DNA from: JAJRRS01 sp965230275
GTDB lineage: Bacteria; Planctomycetota; Phycisphaerae; Phycisphaerales; Phycisphaeraceae
Direction: 5' to 3'
DNA: 64,000 bases
Assembly: GCA_965230275.1 (NCBI GenBank)
Contig: CBDDKO010000002.1
Coordinates: 1,426,001 to 1,490,000 of the forward strand
Under the pieces are notes generated by a model, which saw only the letters and a program-made list of their open reading frames with translations, was not told the DNA's origin and did not search any database. A program made the position numbers and the translations under genes. Positions 8,089-16,674 of this stretch are shown here, piece by piece. Within the stretch, counting starts at the first letter, position 1, and each line of letters begins with the position of its first letter.

Positions 8089-9066
8089 GGGCTTTATGCA
8101 ACCCCCTGCCTGATAACATGGTCGCGGGCCAGGCGGATCAGGATTTTGGCGGTGACGTAAGGCTCGACACGGCGGCCACGCACCCACGGCGGCAGGTGGG
8201 TCAGGCCGCCGCCGAAGTTGCAGAGGTTGGCGAAGCGCGTCTCGACGCTGCGACGGGTGCTAAGCAGTTGGCGGATGAACGGTGAAGGCGCACGCATCCG
8301 CTGGATCATGGCCACGCGGTGCGGGCTGTGCACGCGTGACTGGCCCAGCCCCTTGGCGTGGCGGAAGCGGCGCGGCGTCACCAGGACGCGCCCCGCCCCG
8401 GCGGACTGGTCGTACAACGGGTTGGTCTCGTAGTTGGCGTCGGCCAGCAGGTAGCCCTCGCCCAGTTGTTCTTGTTCGATCATCTGCTTGGCGGCGATGC
8501 GTTCGTCGACGTTCATCGGCGCGACACGGTAGGCGACGGGGCGGTTATTCTCGGCATAAATCGCGTGGAGTTTGTAGCCCTTCTGGAACCCGCCGGCGCC
8601 ACGGCCGATCGTCGCGCGGCGGTCGACGCTGTGCTTGGCGACGGCCAACGGCTTGCCGTCGATACGCAGGGTCAGCGCGTGTTGTGTTTGAGGCTCGAGT
8701 CGATCCATCAGTTGATCGAGTGCCCGACGGGTTTCGGGCCGGGCCAGACGCCGGCTCATGGTCGACTGATCCGGCAACGCCGCCGGCGGCTTGACGCCGA
8801 CCCAGTGGCGACGGTCACACGCCCAATACACCGGCCGGTCGTGCAGCACCGCCCAGAGGTAGACGCGGAGGATGCGTGCGGTGGGATGCACAAACCGCCT
8901 GCGTCGGACGTGGGTTGACATGACGGTGAGTTGGGCCGTTAAGATGCTCCACAGTTCGCGTTCCATGCCGGTGACTCCTTCTCGGTGAGGTCGAGTAAGT
9001 GGTCCACCAGTATGGGCGCGAACGCTTGTTAGCGCCAGCGGTTAGATAAAATGGCGCATAAAGCCC
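8089..9066 (-). mobile_element. Insertion sequence copy 1 (978 bp)
   Basis: The element is bounded by the 11-bp inverted repeat GGGCTTTATGC / GCATAAAGCCC and flanked by CTGC on each side. It carries one transposase gene on the minus strand. A second copy of the same length and ends is at 35400-36377 in opposite orientation. At least four single-base differences are visible between the copies (for example Gln or Glu at transposase residue 167), so they are near-identical but not new twins. Confidence 0.9.
8094..8966 (-). CDS. DDE transposase of the IS (IS4/IS5-like), copy 1
   Basis: The 290-residue transposase has an N-terminal DNA-binding region rich in Arg and a DDE catalytic core: Asp103 in LRIDGK, Asp175 in LLADANYE and Glu242 in RRSVETRF. 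The spacing and the RRSVETRFANL end place it in the IS4/IS5-type superfamily. AAGGAG precedes the ATG. The TAA stop falls inside the terminal inverted repeat, so coding fills nearly the whole element. It appears intact and could be active. The product differs from the copy at 35500 by one residue (Gln167 instead of Glu). Confidence 0.88.
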   Translation of the reverse strand: MERELWSILTAQLTVMSTHVRRRRFVHPTARILRVYLWAVLHDRPVYWACDRRHWVGVKPPAALPDQSTMSRRLARPETRRALDQLMDRLEPQTQHALTLRIDGKPLAVAKHSVDRRATIGRGAGGFQKGYKLHAIYAENNRPVAYRVAPMNVDERIAAKQMIEQEQLGEGYLLADANYETNPLYDQSAGAGRVLVTPRRFRHAKGLGQSRVHSPHRVAMIQRMRAPSPFIRQLLSTRRSVETRFANLCNFGGGLTHLPPWVRGRRVEPYVTAKILIRLARDHVIRQGVA

Positions 9067-9117
9067 CTGCGCGGGAATGACGGGAAATAATCACGCAATG
9101 TGTTCTAGACCTGATAT

Positions 9118-10047
9118 CTAGGCCGGCTGGTCCAGGCTGAGCACCTGTTCCTCGGCGTGGTAGCTGCTGCGCACCAACGGACCGCTCTCGACGTGCCCGA
9201 ACCCGATGGCTTCGCCGATCCGTTTGTACTCGGCGAACTGCTCGGGCGTCACCCAGCGCGAGATCGGCAGGTGGTTGCGCGTCGGCTGGAGGTACTGGCC
9301 GATCGTCAGGATGTCGCAGCTCGAACCGTCCACGACGTCTTGCATCAGCTCGGTGACTTCGTGGTCCTCTTCGCCGATGCCGACCATGATGCCGGTCTTC
9401 ACACGCAGGCCCTGATCCTTGCAGCGGCGCAGCAGCTCGATCGACCGCTCGTACTTGGCCTGCGGCCGAACGACCTTGTACATCCGCTTCACGGTTTCCA
9501 TGTTGTGGTTCAGGATGTCCGGCCGGGCGTCGATCACTTTCTGCAAAGCGTCCCAGTCGCCGCAGAAGTCGGGGATAAGCACTTCAATTGAAGTCTCGGG
9601 CGACTGCTCACGGATGGCGTAGATCGTCTCGGCCCAGATGCCCGCCCCGCCGTCGGGCAGTTCGTCGCGGTTGACGCTGGTCATCACCAGGTGCCGCAGC
9701 CGCATCAGCTTCGCGGCCTCGCCGACGCGCCTGGGTTCATCGGTATCCAGGTTCGGTGGCCTGCCGGTCTTGATGTGGCAGAAGCCGCAGGACCGGGTGC
9801 AGACGTCGCCGAGGATCATGATCGTCGCCGTCCCGCGTGCCCAGCACTCGCCCATGTTCGGGCACTTGGCGGACTCGCAGACGGTATGCAGTTGATGCTC
9901 ATCGACCAGGGAGCGCAGCCGGGCATACCCGGGCCCGCCGGGCAGCTTAGCGCGGAGCCAGCCGGGCTTCTTCTTGCGGACAAACTCCAGCGGCTCAGCC
10001 GACGAAGCGTTGTCCAATACCTGGTCTGAGAGGGAAAAGCGATTCAC
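9118..10047 (-). CDS. lipA: Lipoyl synthase
   Basis: LipA is a radical-SAM enzyme that inserts two sulfurs into octanoyl groups on lipoyl domains of pyruvate and 2-oxoglutarate dehydrogenases. The 309-residue protein carries the auxiliary cluster motif CESAKCPNMGEC (Cys57, 62, 68) and the radical-SAM motif CTRSCGFC (Cys83, 87, 90). The C-terminal RSSYHAEE contains the conserved RSSY serine ligand. Length is normal. No lipB is adjacent. The REP/IS block lies just downstream of the stop codon and does not disturb the gene. Confidence 0.97.
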   Translation of the reverse strand: MNRFSLSDQVLDNASSAEPLEFVRKKKPGWLRAKLPGGPGYARLRSLVDEHQLHTVCESAKCPNMGECWARGTATIMILGDVCTRSCGFCHIKTGRPPNLDTDEPRRVGEAAKLMRLRHLVMTSVNRDELPDGGAGIWAETIYAIREQSPETSIEVLIPDFCGDWDALQKVIDARPDILNHNMETVKRMYKVVRPQAKYERSIELLRRCKDQGLRVKTGIMVGIGEEDHEVTELMQDVVDGSSCDILTIGQYLQPTRNHLPISRWVTPEQFAEYKRIGEAIGFGHVESGPLVRSSYHAEEQVLSLDQPA

Positions 10048-10109
10048 GGGAGCATCTTAGCAAGCTCTTAAGCCTCCGCCTACATCGCTGGATATCTTAC
10101 TTAGGAAGG

Positions 10110-11297
10110 CTACCGCCGGAACGATCTTCGCCCCAGCAAAAGTGCGCCCAAGCCAACAAGCATGACCGAGGCCGGTTCGGGGACTGCGTTGAGGTTATAG
10201 AGTACATAAACCTCTCCCCATCCCCTATCGCCCGAGGTTGCCACGATATCCATACCACCGTCGCCATTGAGATCGGCCGTTACCAAGTAGTTAATGGTTG
10301 ACCCCACGGACACCTGCTGACCGTCGGTAAACGTGCCGTCGCCCGCACCTCGGTATAGCCAGATTGAACTATAGTCCGAAAGCGCTAAGTCAACGTGACC
10401 ATCGAGGTCAAAGTCTTCAGACGCGACTACTTTGGGAAAAGAGGTTTCCGTATGCGAGCCCGCGAGTTCAAAGCCGACTTTCTCATCACCAAGTAGTACC
10501 ACCAGGGAACCTGACCCGGAGTAACCCGCATAGGCCAGGTCGGGGATACCATCTTCATTGAAGTCCGCTGAGGTGGCGTGAGCAGGCCTGTTTGCCTGGA
10601 AGGTATACGCGACACGGGGCTCGAAACCCCCACCCGCATTCCCATCCAGCACATTCACCATCGAGCCGGTGTTGGGCAACGTCGTAGCCAGGTCGAGATA
10701 GCCATCGCTGTTGAAGTCCATTGCCAACAGACCCAACCCTACCTCATCGATCGGGTAGTCCACCCGATCCGAAAAATCTCCAGAGCCGTTGTTAGACAGG
10801 ACCGTGATATCCCCGCCCGTCGCCGCTGCAAGATCGATATGGCCGTCATGATTAAGGTCTTCTGCGATGATTTCGTGAGGGTGGCCGGCAACCGGGAATC
10901 GGCCGCCATCGGCCATCGCGCCATTGGATTGCTGAAGCAGGATGGAGACGTCGCGGTCGGACCAATTTGCCACCGCCAGATCAGCCAAACCGTTGTTGTC
11001 AAAGTCCCCCGACGTGATGAACTCCGGCCTCGTACCGACGGTTAAGTCAAGCCGATCCCCAAAGGCGCCAAGTCCATCTCCGTGCAGGACCGACACGTTC
11101 TGCCTCCACCGATTGGCGGTAGCGATATCAAGGATGCCGTCATTATTGAGATCAGCAACCGCAACCCCCCAGGTTCCGTCGGGTGTAGAGTATGTCGCAT
11201 AAGGCGTAAAGACGTCCGGATAGGTGGAGCCTTCACTTGGCGATGCGGCCTCGATAGCCAGGACGGCGATGAGCACTACAACGATCGACTTGTACAT
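10110..11297 (-). CDS. Exported FG-GAP/VCBS beta-propeller protein with PEP-CTERM
   Basis: The 395-residue product has a signal peptide (MYKSIVVVLIAVLAIEAASPSEG) and about six or seven VCBS/FG-GAP blades, recognisable by repeats such as DLNNDGILDIATANRW, DFDNNGLADLAVANWSD, DLNHDGHIDLAAATGG and DLNGDGGMDIVATSGD; the Asp-rich loops probably bind Ca. It ends with a PEP-CTERM signal (VPEPASVMLVGLGALLLGRRSFRR), so it is likely surface-displayed by exosortase sorting. The blade fold suggests an integrin-like propeller for ligand binding; no enzyme domain is seen. GGAGGAGAG precedes the ATG. Confidence 0.85.
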   Translation of the reverse strand: MYKSIVVVLIAVLAIEAASPSEGSTYPDVFTPYATYSTPDGTWGVAVADLNNDGILDIATANRWRQNVSVLHGDGLGAFGDRLDLTVGTRPEFITSGDFDNNGLADLAVANWSDRDVSILLQQSNGAMADGGRFPVAGHPHEIIAEDLNHDGHIDLAAATGGDITVLSNNGSGDFSDRVDYPIDEVGLGLLAMDFNSDGYLDLATTLPNTGSMVNVLDGNAGGGFEPRVAYTFQANRPAHATSADFNEDGIPDLAYAGYSGSGSLVVLLGDEKVGFELAGSHTETSFPKVVASEDFDLDGHVDLALSDYSSIWLYRGAGDGTFTDGQQVSVGSTINYLVTADLNGDGGMDIVATSGDRGWGEVYVLYNLNAVPEPASVMLVGLGALLLGRRSFRR

Positions 11298-11517
11298 CTC
11301 TCCTCCTCCGAAATGTCGAAGCCACGCGGGATTGCGCGACTGGACCAGCCTCCCGCCTCAGGTAACCGGGCCACCACAATGATACAGAGAAATCCACACG
11401 ACACAAGCCTTTTGAACCTTTTTATGTGACGTGATACTTCAAACAATCGAAGGCACACAGACAAGCGGGCCGCCTCAACTTGCTGATGATCGGCATGACG
11501 GTGCCGTGGCCTTATAC

Positions 11518-11543
11518 GACAACACCCCACACGTTGGTGTGGG
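11518..11543 (-). terminator. Hairpin downstream of the 105-aa gene
   Basis: CCCCACAC (11524-11531), the loop GTTG and GTGTGGGG (11536-11543) form a perfect 8-bp stem about 30 nt past the stop of the minus-strand gene at 11574. The following tract (TGTTGTCG) is only partly T-rich, so termination is likely but weakly supported. Confidence 0.5.
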
Positions 11544-11573
11544 GCGCTGAGTAAATCTGGTTGTTGATCGGCT

Positions 11574-11891
11574 TCAGGCCTGGCTGACTTCCACGAAGCG
11601 TTCGACGCTGCCGAGGTCGCGCAGGACCTGGGTGGTCGCGACGATGGTGCCGGCGTCGCCGAGGTTGCCCTTGATCGGGTGCTGCTTGACCAGCTGCCCG
11701 CCCCACATCCGGCCGGCACGTCGGCCGGGGTTGTAGTGGACCTGACGCAGCTTGGCCTGGCGGGCGTGCTCGGTGTGGATCACCGGGTCCTTGGCCAGGA
11801 CACGCATGATGGTCTTGGACGCGGCGGCGTTGGTCGGCTGCTTGACGACCTTGACGTTGATCTTGCTGCCGGGGGCGATCTTATCGAGCAT
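11574..11891 (-). CDS. Small basic conserved-looking protein (105 aa)
   Basis: The start at 11891 (MLDKIAPGSKINVKVVKQPTN) is preferred over a longer frame because AAAGG sits about 8 nt upstream and the extension is low-complexity. The product is basic (TNAAASKTIMRVLAKDP, HYNPGRRAGRMWGGQLVK) and ends GSVERFVEVSQA. The GSKINVKVVKQ start and the Arg/Lys-rich middle suggest a nucleic-acid-binding or ribosome-associated beta protein, but no family is recognised with certainty. A stable hairpin terminator follows. It lies next to nnrE on the same strand, about 125 bp apart. Confidence 0.65.
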   Translation of the reverse strand: MLDKIAPGSKINVKVVKQPTNAAASKTIMRVLAKDPVIHTEHARQAKLRQVHYNPGRRAGRMWGGQLVKQHPIKGNLGDAGTIVATTQVLRDLGSVERFVEVSQA

Positions 11892-12016
11892 GGCTAAAGC
11901 CTTTCGGGGTCTATCTCTGTGGCCTGACAGTCCCCGGCTGATCGGAAGCCCGCTTCCGGGGGGCCGGGGGCCGGGGGGTATCGAGCCGGGTATTGTGGCG
12001 AAAACGACCCCCAGCG

Positions 12017-12733
12017 TCAAGTCCCGACGACCCGGTCGATCAGCCCGGGCGGGACGCCTATTTCGGCGACTTCGAGCTTCCCAAGATAGGGCCAGGCGGC
12101 GGGCTGGCTGAAGCCGAGCTTGGGGGCGACGAAGGTGACAGTCAGGTCGGCACGCACGGCATCCTGGGCCGGGCCTTCTGGGCCTTCCGGGGGTTGGCCG
12201 GTGTCGCAGTCCAGGCCTGAGGGGAGATCAATCGCAGCGATGACCGGCGGGTCCGGTTGGTCCCGCATGGCGTTGATGGTCCGGATCAGTTCGAGCATGT
12301 CGGCGCGGAGTTCGCCCTGGAAGCCGGTGCCGAGCAGCGCATCGATGATGACGGAAGGGGCAGGCGTGAGGCTTGAGGCTTGTGTGGCGAGGGCCGAAGC
12401 GGGCTGGATGTCGAGGTTCATCTTGTCGCAGATGTTGGCGTTGATCTCGGCGTCACCGGCAAGTTGGTCGATGGGCTTCGTGGCGAAGATCGTGACCTTC
12501 AAACCCCGGTTATGCAGATGCCTGGCAATCACATAGCCGTCCCCGCCGTTGTTGCCGCCGCCGCAGAGGATCAGGGCGGACTCGAGCTTGGCCCCATGCT
12601 CTTGCATGAACCGCTGGATGATGTCGGTGGCGTTGCGTCCGGCGTTTTCCATCAGCACCACGCCGGGGATGCCGAGTTCCTGGATCGCCAGGCGGTCGAC
12701 CTCGCGGACCTGCTCGCGTGTGAGGGGTGTCAT
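12017..12733 (-). CDS. nnrE: NAD(P)H-hydrate epimerase
   Basis: This 238-residue protein is a stand-alone YjeF N-terminal domain, the epimerase that converts R-NAD(P)HX to the S form so that the dehydratase can repair it. Visible signatures are VVLMENAGRNATDII near residue 30, the dinucleotide-binding CGGGNNGGDGYVIARHL near 60 and ALLGTGFQGELR and IDLPSGLDCDTG further on. The dehydratase domain (NnrD), often fused behind it, is absent here. It overlaps nothing and may share an operon with the downstream 105-aa gene. Confidence 0.9.
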   Translation of the reverse strand: MTPLTREQVREVDRLAIQELGIPGVVLMENAGRNATDIIQRFMQEHGAKLESALILCGGGNNGGDGYVIARHLHNRGLKVTIFATKPIDQLAGDAEINANICDKMNLDIQPASALATQASSLTPAPSVIIDALLGTGFQGELRADMLELIRTINAMRDQPDPPVIAAIDLPSGLDCDTGQPPEGPEGPAQDAVRADLTVTFVAPKLGFSQPAAWPYLGKLEVAEIGVPPGLIDRVVGT

Positions 12734-12795
12734 GAAAATTCGCTCCGGGGGCGGCTTGTGCTTGTCATGGCTCTGACAAACAGACAGAATAAGGC

Positions 12796-13296
12796 ATGCG
12801 GATCGATCTGCGTAACTCGGAGAGGCATAAGCTGTTCAGCGTCGAGGTGGACCTAAGCAGCCCGCCGACGGTCGTGCGGGGGAAAGTGGAGGACACGTCG
12901 GGCAAGTCTGATACGACTTCCGGGGCTTCCGACACTTCCGGGGGGCAGTCCGTGCACCTGAACTGGGACCGAGCCATCGACGACGAGCGCCACCTGCGCC
13001 GCTGCCCGGCCTGTGGATGCGAGGAGCTCTATGTCCGCAGCCGATTCCCTCGACTCACGGCGTTTGTCATGATCGCGTTCGCCGCCGCGGTGGCGGTGGT
13101 GCTGCTCGGGTTTGGCCGGCTGTACCTGACGCTGATCGTGCTGGGTGTGATCGTTGTGATCGATGTGATCGCGTACTTCTTCCTGAGCGACAAGCTGCTG
13201 GTCTGCTACCGCTGCCGGACCGAGTTCCACGACACCCCGATCGCCCGCGGCGTCAAAGCCTGGCAGGCGGACGTGGAAGAAAGGTATCGGGTTTAG
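12796..13296 (+). CDS. Zinc-ribbon membrane protein (166 aa)
   Basis: The protein has a polar N-terminal half interrupted by a Ser/Thr/Gly-rich linker (about residues 33-52) that is encoded by two or three TTCCGGGG-type repeats. A CPACGCEELYVRS zinc-ribbon half-site comes next, then two transmembrane helices (FVMIAFAAAVAVVLLGFG and LTLIVLGVIVVIDVIAYF) and a second CYRCRTEF site. The two CxxC pairs flank the membrane hairpin and could together bind one metal on the cytoplasmic face. It is divergent from nnrE. Function unknown; this layout is common in planctomycete hypothetical proteins. Confidence 0.7.
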   Translation: MRIDLRNSERHKLFSVEVDLSSPPTVVRGKVEDTSGKSDTTSGASDTSGGQSVHLNWDRAIDDERHLRRCPACGCEELYVRSRFPRLTAFVMIAFAAAVAVVLLGFGRLYLTLIVLGVIVVIDVIAYFFLSDKLLVCYRCRTEFHDTPIARGVKAWQADVEERYRV

Positions 13297-13303
13297 GGTA
13301 TCA

Positions 13304-13352
13304 GCGAGCCGCCGTGTGTCACGGCTGACCGCGTCGGCACGACGCGTCTCTC
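13304..13352. repeat. Double-hairpin palindromic repeat, copy 2
   Basis: It begins GCGAGCCGCCGTGTGTCACG and ends with the GCGTCGGCACGACGC hairpin, which is copy 1 in reverse orientation with a few mismatches in the outer stem. It lies between the converging zinc-ribbon gene and ispF and touches the ispF stop codon. Confidence 0.65.
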
Positions 13353-13887
13353 ATTGCGCGTTCAACAGCACCACCACATGACACGCGATCGCCTTGTTCT
13401 CGCCCAACGCATCGACGCGCTCGTGCGTCTTGCCTTTGATGTTGACGCGATCCGCATCGCAGCCAAGCAGCCCGGTGAGGTTGGCCTTGATCGCCTGCTT
13501 GTGCGGGCTGAGCTTGGGGCGCTCAAGGATCACGGTGATATCCATGTTCCCGATCACGTAACCGGCGTCACGCATCCGCCCCACAGCCGCCTCAACAAAA
13601 AAGCGTGAATCGACATCCTTCCACTTTGGGTCATTATCCGGGAACAGCTGCCCGATATCGTCCTGCCCCAGCGCCCCGAGGATCGCATCGGTGACAGCGT
13701 GATACACCACATCCCCGTCCGAGTGCGCCGCACACCCCCGGTCATGCTCAAACGACACCCCGCCGACAATCAGCGGCAGCCCGGGCTCGAGCCGGTGCAA
13801 GTCAAAACCGTGTCCAATGCGGGGATTCACCGCAGAGGGCGCGGAGGACGCAGAGGAAGAAAGGGATTTATGCGGGGTGGTATTCAT
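13351..13887 (-). CDS. ispF: 2-C-methyl-D-erythritol 2,4-cyclodiphosphate synthase
   Basis: IspF forms the cyclic diphosphate in the MEP isoprenoid pathway and works as a Zn-dependent trimer. The core starts RIGHGFDLHRLEPG, with metal ligands Asp29 and His31, and continues through CAAHSDGDVVYHAVTDAILGA (His63) to KGKTHERVDALGENKAIACH. The core is normal, but the frame has about 20 extra N-terminal residues (MNTTPHKSLSSSASSAPSAV) encoded by the terminal repeat of the GxxExxY cassette. The ATG at 13887 overlaps the GxxExxY gene end by 20 nt. A GTG at 13828-13830, inside the repeat, would give a normal-length protein. The true start is therefore uncertain. Confidence 0.93.
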   Translation of the reverse strand: MNTTPHKSLSSSASSAPSAVNPRIGHGFDLHRLEPGLPLIVGGVSFEHDRGCAAHSDGDVVYHAVTDAILGALGQDDIGQLFPDNDPKWKDVDSRFFVEAAVGRMRDAGYVIGNMDITVILERPKLSPHKQAIKANLTGLLGCDADRVNIKGKTHERVDALGENKAIACHVVVLLNAQ

Positions 13888-14290
13888 GGACGAGTCGCTT
13901 AATACCGTCTGTGAGTTTAGTGACGTTGAAGTTGATGAGCAGCCCGATCTGTTTCTTACTCAGACGGAGATAGGACAACAGTTGAGCTTGATCAATTGAG
14001 TCAAAGTGTTTTACCGACTTTAATTCCAATACGACCTGATCTTCCACGAGAAAATCCAACCGGTAGGCACAATCCATGTCTCTGCCGCGGTATTTCAGAG
14101 GTAATGGCATCTGACGAACATAACTGATTCCCAAATGATCAAACTCGGCCGCCAAACAGGCCTCATATGCCGACTCAAGCAAACCCGGCCCTAACGCACG
14201 ATGTACAGCAATCGCAGCTCCAATGATGTCTTGCGTCAACTGCTCATCATCTCTGCTCATCTCCGCGTCCTCTGAGTTCTCTGCGGTGAA
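13826..14290 (-). mobile_element. GxxExxY cassette with terminal inverted repeats (465 bp)
   Basis: The segment is bounded by the perfect 12-bp inverted repeat TTCACCGCAGAG (13826-13837) and CTCTGCGGTGAA (14279-14290). Beyond it lie further imperfect matches (GGACGCAGAGG at the left, CCGCGTCCTCTGAG at the right). It contains only the GxxExxY gene. No target duplication is obvious. The layout is that of a miniature mobile or mobilised cassette, but no transposase is encoded. Confidence 0.55.
13868..14260 (-). CDS. GxxExxY family protein (PD-(D/E)XK nuclease-like)
   Basis: The 130-residue protein begins MSRDDEQLTQDIIGAAIAVH and holds the family signature GLLESAYE (G-x-x-E-x-x-Y), followed by LRQ-type contacts and the nuclease-like core YRLDFLVEDQVVLELKSVKH (Asp, Glu-x-Lys). 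It ends QIGLLINFNVTKLTDGIKRLVH, typical of the family. Such proteins belong to the PD-(D/E)XK superfamily, and their biological role is not established. The gene has lower GC than its neighbours and lies inside inverted repeats, both signs of transfer. Its end overlaps the annotated ispF start. Confidence 0.88.
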   Translation of the reverse strand: MSRDDEQLTQDIIGAAIAVHRALGPGLLESAYEACLAAEFDHLGISYVRQMPLPLKYRGRDMDCAYRLDFLVEDQVVLELKSVKHFDSIDQAQLLSYLRLSKKQIGLLINFNVTKLTDGIKRLVHEYHPA

Positions 14291-14306
14291 ACCTCATCTG
14301 CCCACC

Positions 14307-15692
14307 CTACTTTAAGCCATATTCCTTCAGCTTCCGGTACAGCGTCCGCTCGCCGATGCCGAGCATCTTGGCGGCTTGTTCGCGGTTGCCGGCGGTAACC
14401 CTAAGTGCGTCGCGGATGGCTTTCTTTTCGATCTGGTCCAGGCTCATGCCGCCGGTGCCCCCGGATACGGATAGCTGGGTCGTCTCATCACCGCCGGCCT
14501 GCCGGACTTCGGCGGGCAGATGGCGGGGCTCGATCTTGTCGCCCTCGGCGATCACGACCATGTTCTGCACGACGTTCATCAGCTGCCGGACGTTACCGGG
14601 CCAGTCGTGGCGCATCAGCGTGGTCTGCACATCCTCAGCAACCTCGGGCACGGGCTTATTCAGCTTCTCGGCGTACTGGCTGACGTAATGCCGAACCAGC
14701 AGCGGGATGTCCTCGCGCCGGTCGCGCAGGGCGGGCAGGTGCAGTTCGACCCCCTTGATCCTGAAGTAGAGGTCTTCGCGGAACTTCCCTTCCTTGACCA
14801 GTTCGCCGAGGTCGTGGTTGGTCGCACTGACCAGACGGACATCGACGTGGCGTGTGTCGTTGGCACCGAGGCGAACGACCTCGCCCGACTCCAGCACGCG
14901 CAGGAGCTTGGCCTGCATGTTGCTTGGCATGTCGCCGACCTCATCGAGGAACAGCGTCCCCCCGTCGGCAAACTCGAACCGGCCCTTACGATCTTTATCA
15001 GCACCGGTGAACGCGCCCTTGATGTGGCCGAACAGTTCGTCTTCGAGGATCGAATCGCTCAGCCCCGCGCAGTTCAGCGGGACGAAGGGCTTCTTCGATC
15101 GGTCGGAGTTGTTGTGCAGGGCCTGGGCGATGAGTTCCTTGCCCGTGCCGGACTCGCCGGTGATCAGGACGGGGATGCTGCTGGGCGCGACCTGTCTCAT
15201 CGTCGTGATCAGCGAGCGCATCGCGGGTGCGCCGCCGATGATCCCTTCAAAGCCGTACTGCTCGTCGAGGCGCTCACGCAGCTCGGAGTTCTGAGCACGC
15301 AGCATCACAGCCTGGATCGCGTGGTCGCAGAGCGTGCGGAAGACATCCAGGTCCAGCGGCTTCTCGATGAAGTCGTAGGCCCCGCCCTTGATGGCGGCCT
15401 TGGCGGTGGGCACGTCGCCGTGGGCGGTGACCATGATCGTCTCGGCCTGGGGCTGGTTCTGTCTTGCGGCGGCGAGGACCTTCTGCCCGTCGTCGGGGTT
15501 ATCCATCACCAGGTCGGTGACGACCAGATCGAACTGGCCGTGCTGAAGCTCATCGGTCGCGGCGTCGAGGTCGTTGACCAGCGTGCAGACATGGCCCAAC
15601 CGGCGCAGCGCCTCGGCCATCACCTCGGCGTGGCCGGGCTCGTCATCCACGATCAGGACCTGTGCGGTCGGCGTTTTTTCGTCATCTGGCAT
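14307..15692 (-). CDS. Sigma-54-dependent response regulator (NtrC family)
   Basis: The start at 15692 (MPDDEKTPTAQVLIVDDEPG) is chosen; a TTG at 15734 would add 14 residues. The order is a receiver domain (residues 10-125; acceptor Asp60 in LVVTDLVM, Lys111 in FIEKP), an AAA+ domain with Walker A GESGTGKE (179-186), the sigma-54-contacting loop GAFTGA (226-231) and FLDEVGDMP, and a C-terminal Fis-type HTH (AAKMLGIGERTLYRKLKEYG). It should activate sigma-54 promoters on phosphorylation. No histidine kinase is adjacent, so the signal is unknown. It diverges from mqnA across about 95 bp. Confidence 0.93.
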   Translation of the reverse strand: MPDDEKTPTAQVLIVDDEPGHAEVMAEALRRLGHVCTLVNDLDAATDELQHGQFDLVVTDLVMDNPDDGQKVLAAARQNQPQAETIMVTAHGDVPTAKAAIKGGAYDFIEKPLDLDVFRTLCDHAIQAVMLRAQNSELRERLDEQYGFEGIIGGAPAMRSLITTMRQVAPSSIPVLITGESGTGKELIAQALHNNSDRSKKPFVPLNCAGLSDSILEDELFGHIKGAFTGADKDRKGRFEFADGGTLFLDEVGDMPSNMQAKLLRVLESGEVVRLGANDTRHVDVRLVSATNHDLGELVKEGKFREDLYFRIKGVELHLPALRDRREDIPLLVRHYVSQYAEKLNKPVPEVAEDVQTTLMRHDWPGNVRQLMNVVQNMVVIAEGDKIEPRHLPAEVRQAGGDETTQLSVSGGTGGMSLDQIEKKAIRDALRVTAGNREQAAKMLGIGERTLYRKLKEYGLK

Positions 15693-15787
15693 GGCAGCAT
15701 GGTGACGGTCATCGCGTCCGGGGTCAACCCCCAACCACCCTTGGCCGAATCACGCGACACGGTCGCGCGGGCCGATATAATCCCCTG

Positions 15788-16660
15788 ATGAATCGTGCGA
15801 CCGGAGACATCCAATCAACCGAGCCGGAGAAACGAGCACGCCGTGTCGGCTGTGTGGGCTACCTCAACGCCAAGCCGCTGATCGAGGGGCTGATGGATCA
15901 AGCCGACCCCGAGGTGAGGCTGGACGTGCCCTCGGCCCTGTTGACGGACCTGCAGTCCGGCGACGTGGACATCGCGCTGTGCCCGGTGATCGACTACTAC
16001 CGCTCTGAGCAGGAGCTGGCTGTCGTGCCGGTCGGGTGTATCGCGTCGGACGGGCCGACCAAGACGGTGCGCCTGTTCAGCCGTGAGCCCATCGAGCAGG
16101 TCACGCGCATCCACGCCGACGCGGACAGCCACACGTCTGTCGCGTTACTGAGCGTGTTGATGCAGGAGCTGTTCGGCCAGCGCCCCGAGGTGATCGCATT
16201 TGACGCTCTGCACGATGCGGCATCCGGCGGACGCTTGAGCGAACACGCGGCGATGCTGCTGATCGGTGACAAGGTAGTAACCAACGCGCCCCCGACAGAA
16301 GCCTACCCGCATCAGCTGGACCTGGGCGAGGCATGGAAACAGCTGACGGGCCTGCCGTTCGTGTTCGCGGTGTGGATGGCGCGGGCCGGGTGTGACCTGG
16401 ATACGCTGCCAGCGCAGCTCGCCGACCAACGCGCCCGGAATGCCGAGCAGATCGAGTCGATCGCCAAACGCTACGGCGAATCGCACGGCTGGACGTTTCC
16501 ACTGGCTCACGACTACCTGCAGAACGTGCTGAGCTACACGTTCGGCCCGCGCGAACACGAGGCCATCGACACCTTCGCGCGACTGGCTAAGCGTTACGGC
16601 CTGATCGAGCAGGTCTACCCACTGAACATGTACACGCCGTCGGCGTCACGCCCCGTCTGA
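15788..16660 (+). CDS. mqnA: Chorismate dehydratase (futalosine pathway)
   Basis: MqnA removes water from chorismate to give 3-enolpyruvylbenzoate, the first step of menaquinone synthesis by the futalosine route. The start at 15788 gives MNRATGDIQ and the conserved VGCVGYLNAKPLIEGL near residue 20; the longer upstream frame is not supported. Further family features are SGDVDIALCPVIDYYRS, SDGPTKTVRLFSREP, LLIGDKVV and LPFVFAVWMAR. The 290-residue length is normal. The other mqn genes are not in the window. Gene 16675 follows after 14 nt, so the two may be co-transcribed. Confidence 0.93.
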   Translation: MNRATGDIQSTEPEKRARRVGCVGYLNAKPLIEGLMDQADPEVRLDVPSALLTDLQSGDVDIALCPVIDYYRSEQELAVVPVGCIASDGPTKTVRLFSREPIEQVTRIHADADSHTSVALLSVLMQELFGQRPEVIAFDALHDAASGGRLSEHAAMLLIGDKVVTNAPPTEAYPHQLDLGEAWKQLTGLPFVFAVWMARAGCDLDTLPAQLADQRARNAEQIESIAKRYGESHGWTFPLAHDYLQNVLSYTFGPREHEAIDTFARLAKRYGLIEQVYPLNMYTPSASRPV

Positions 16661-16674
16661 CAAGGGGACCGAAG

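Noticed and set aside
14520..15788. 422-codon plus-strand open frame
   Set aside because: It is the antisense shadow of the NtrC-type regulator, which has clear receiver, AAA+ and Fis domains. The plus product has no domain and typical shadow composition.
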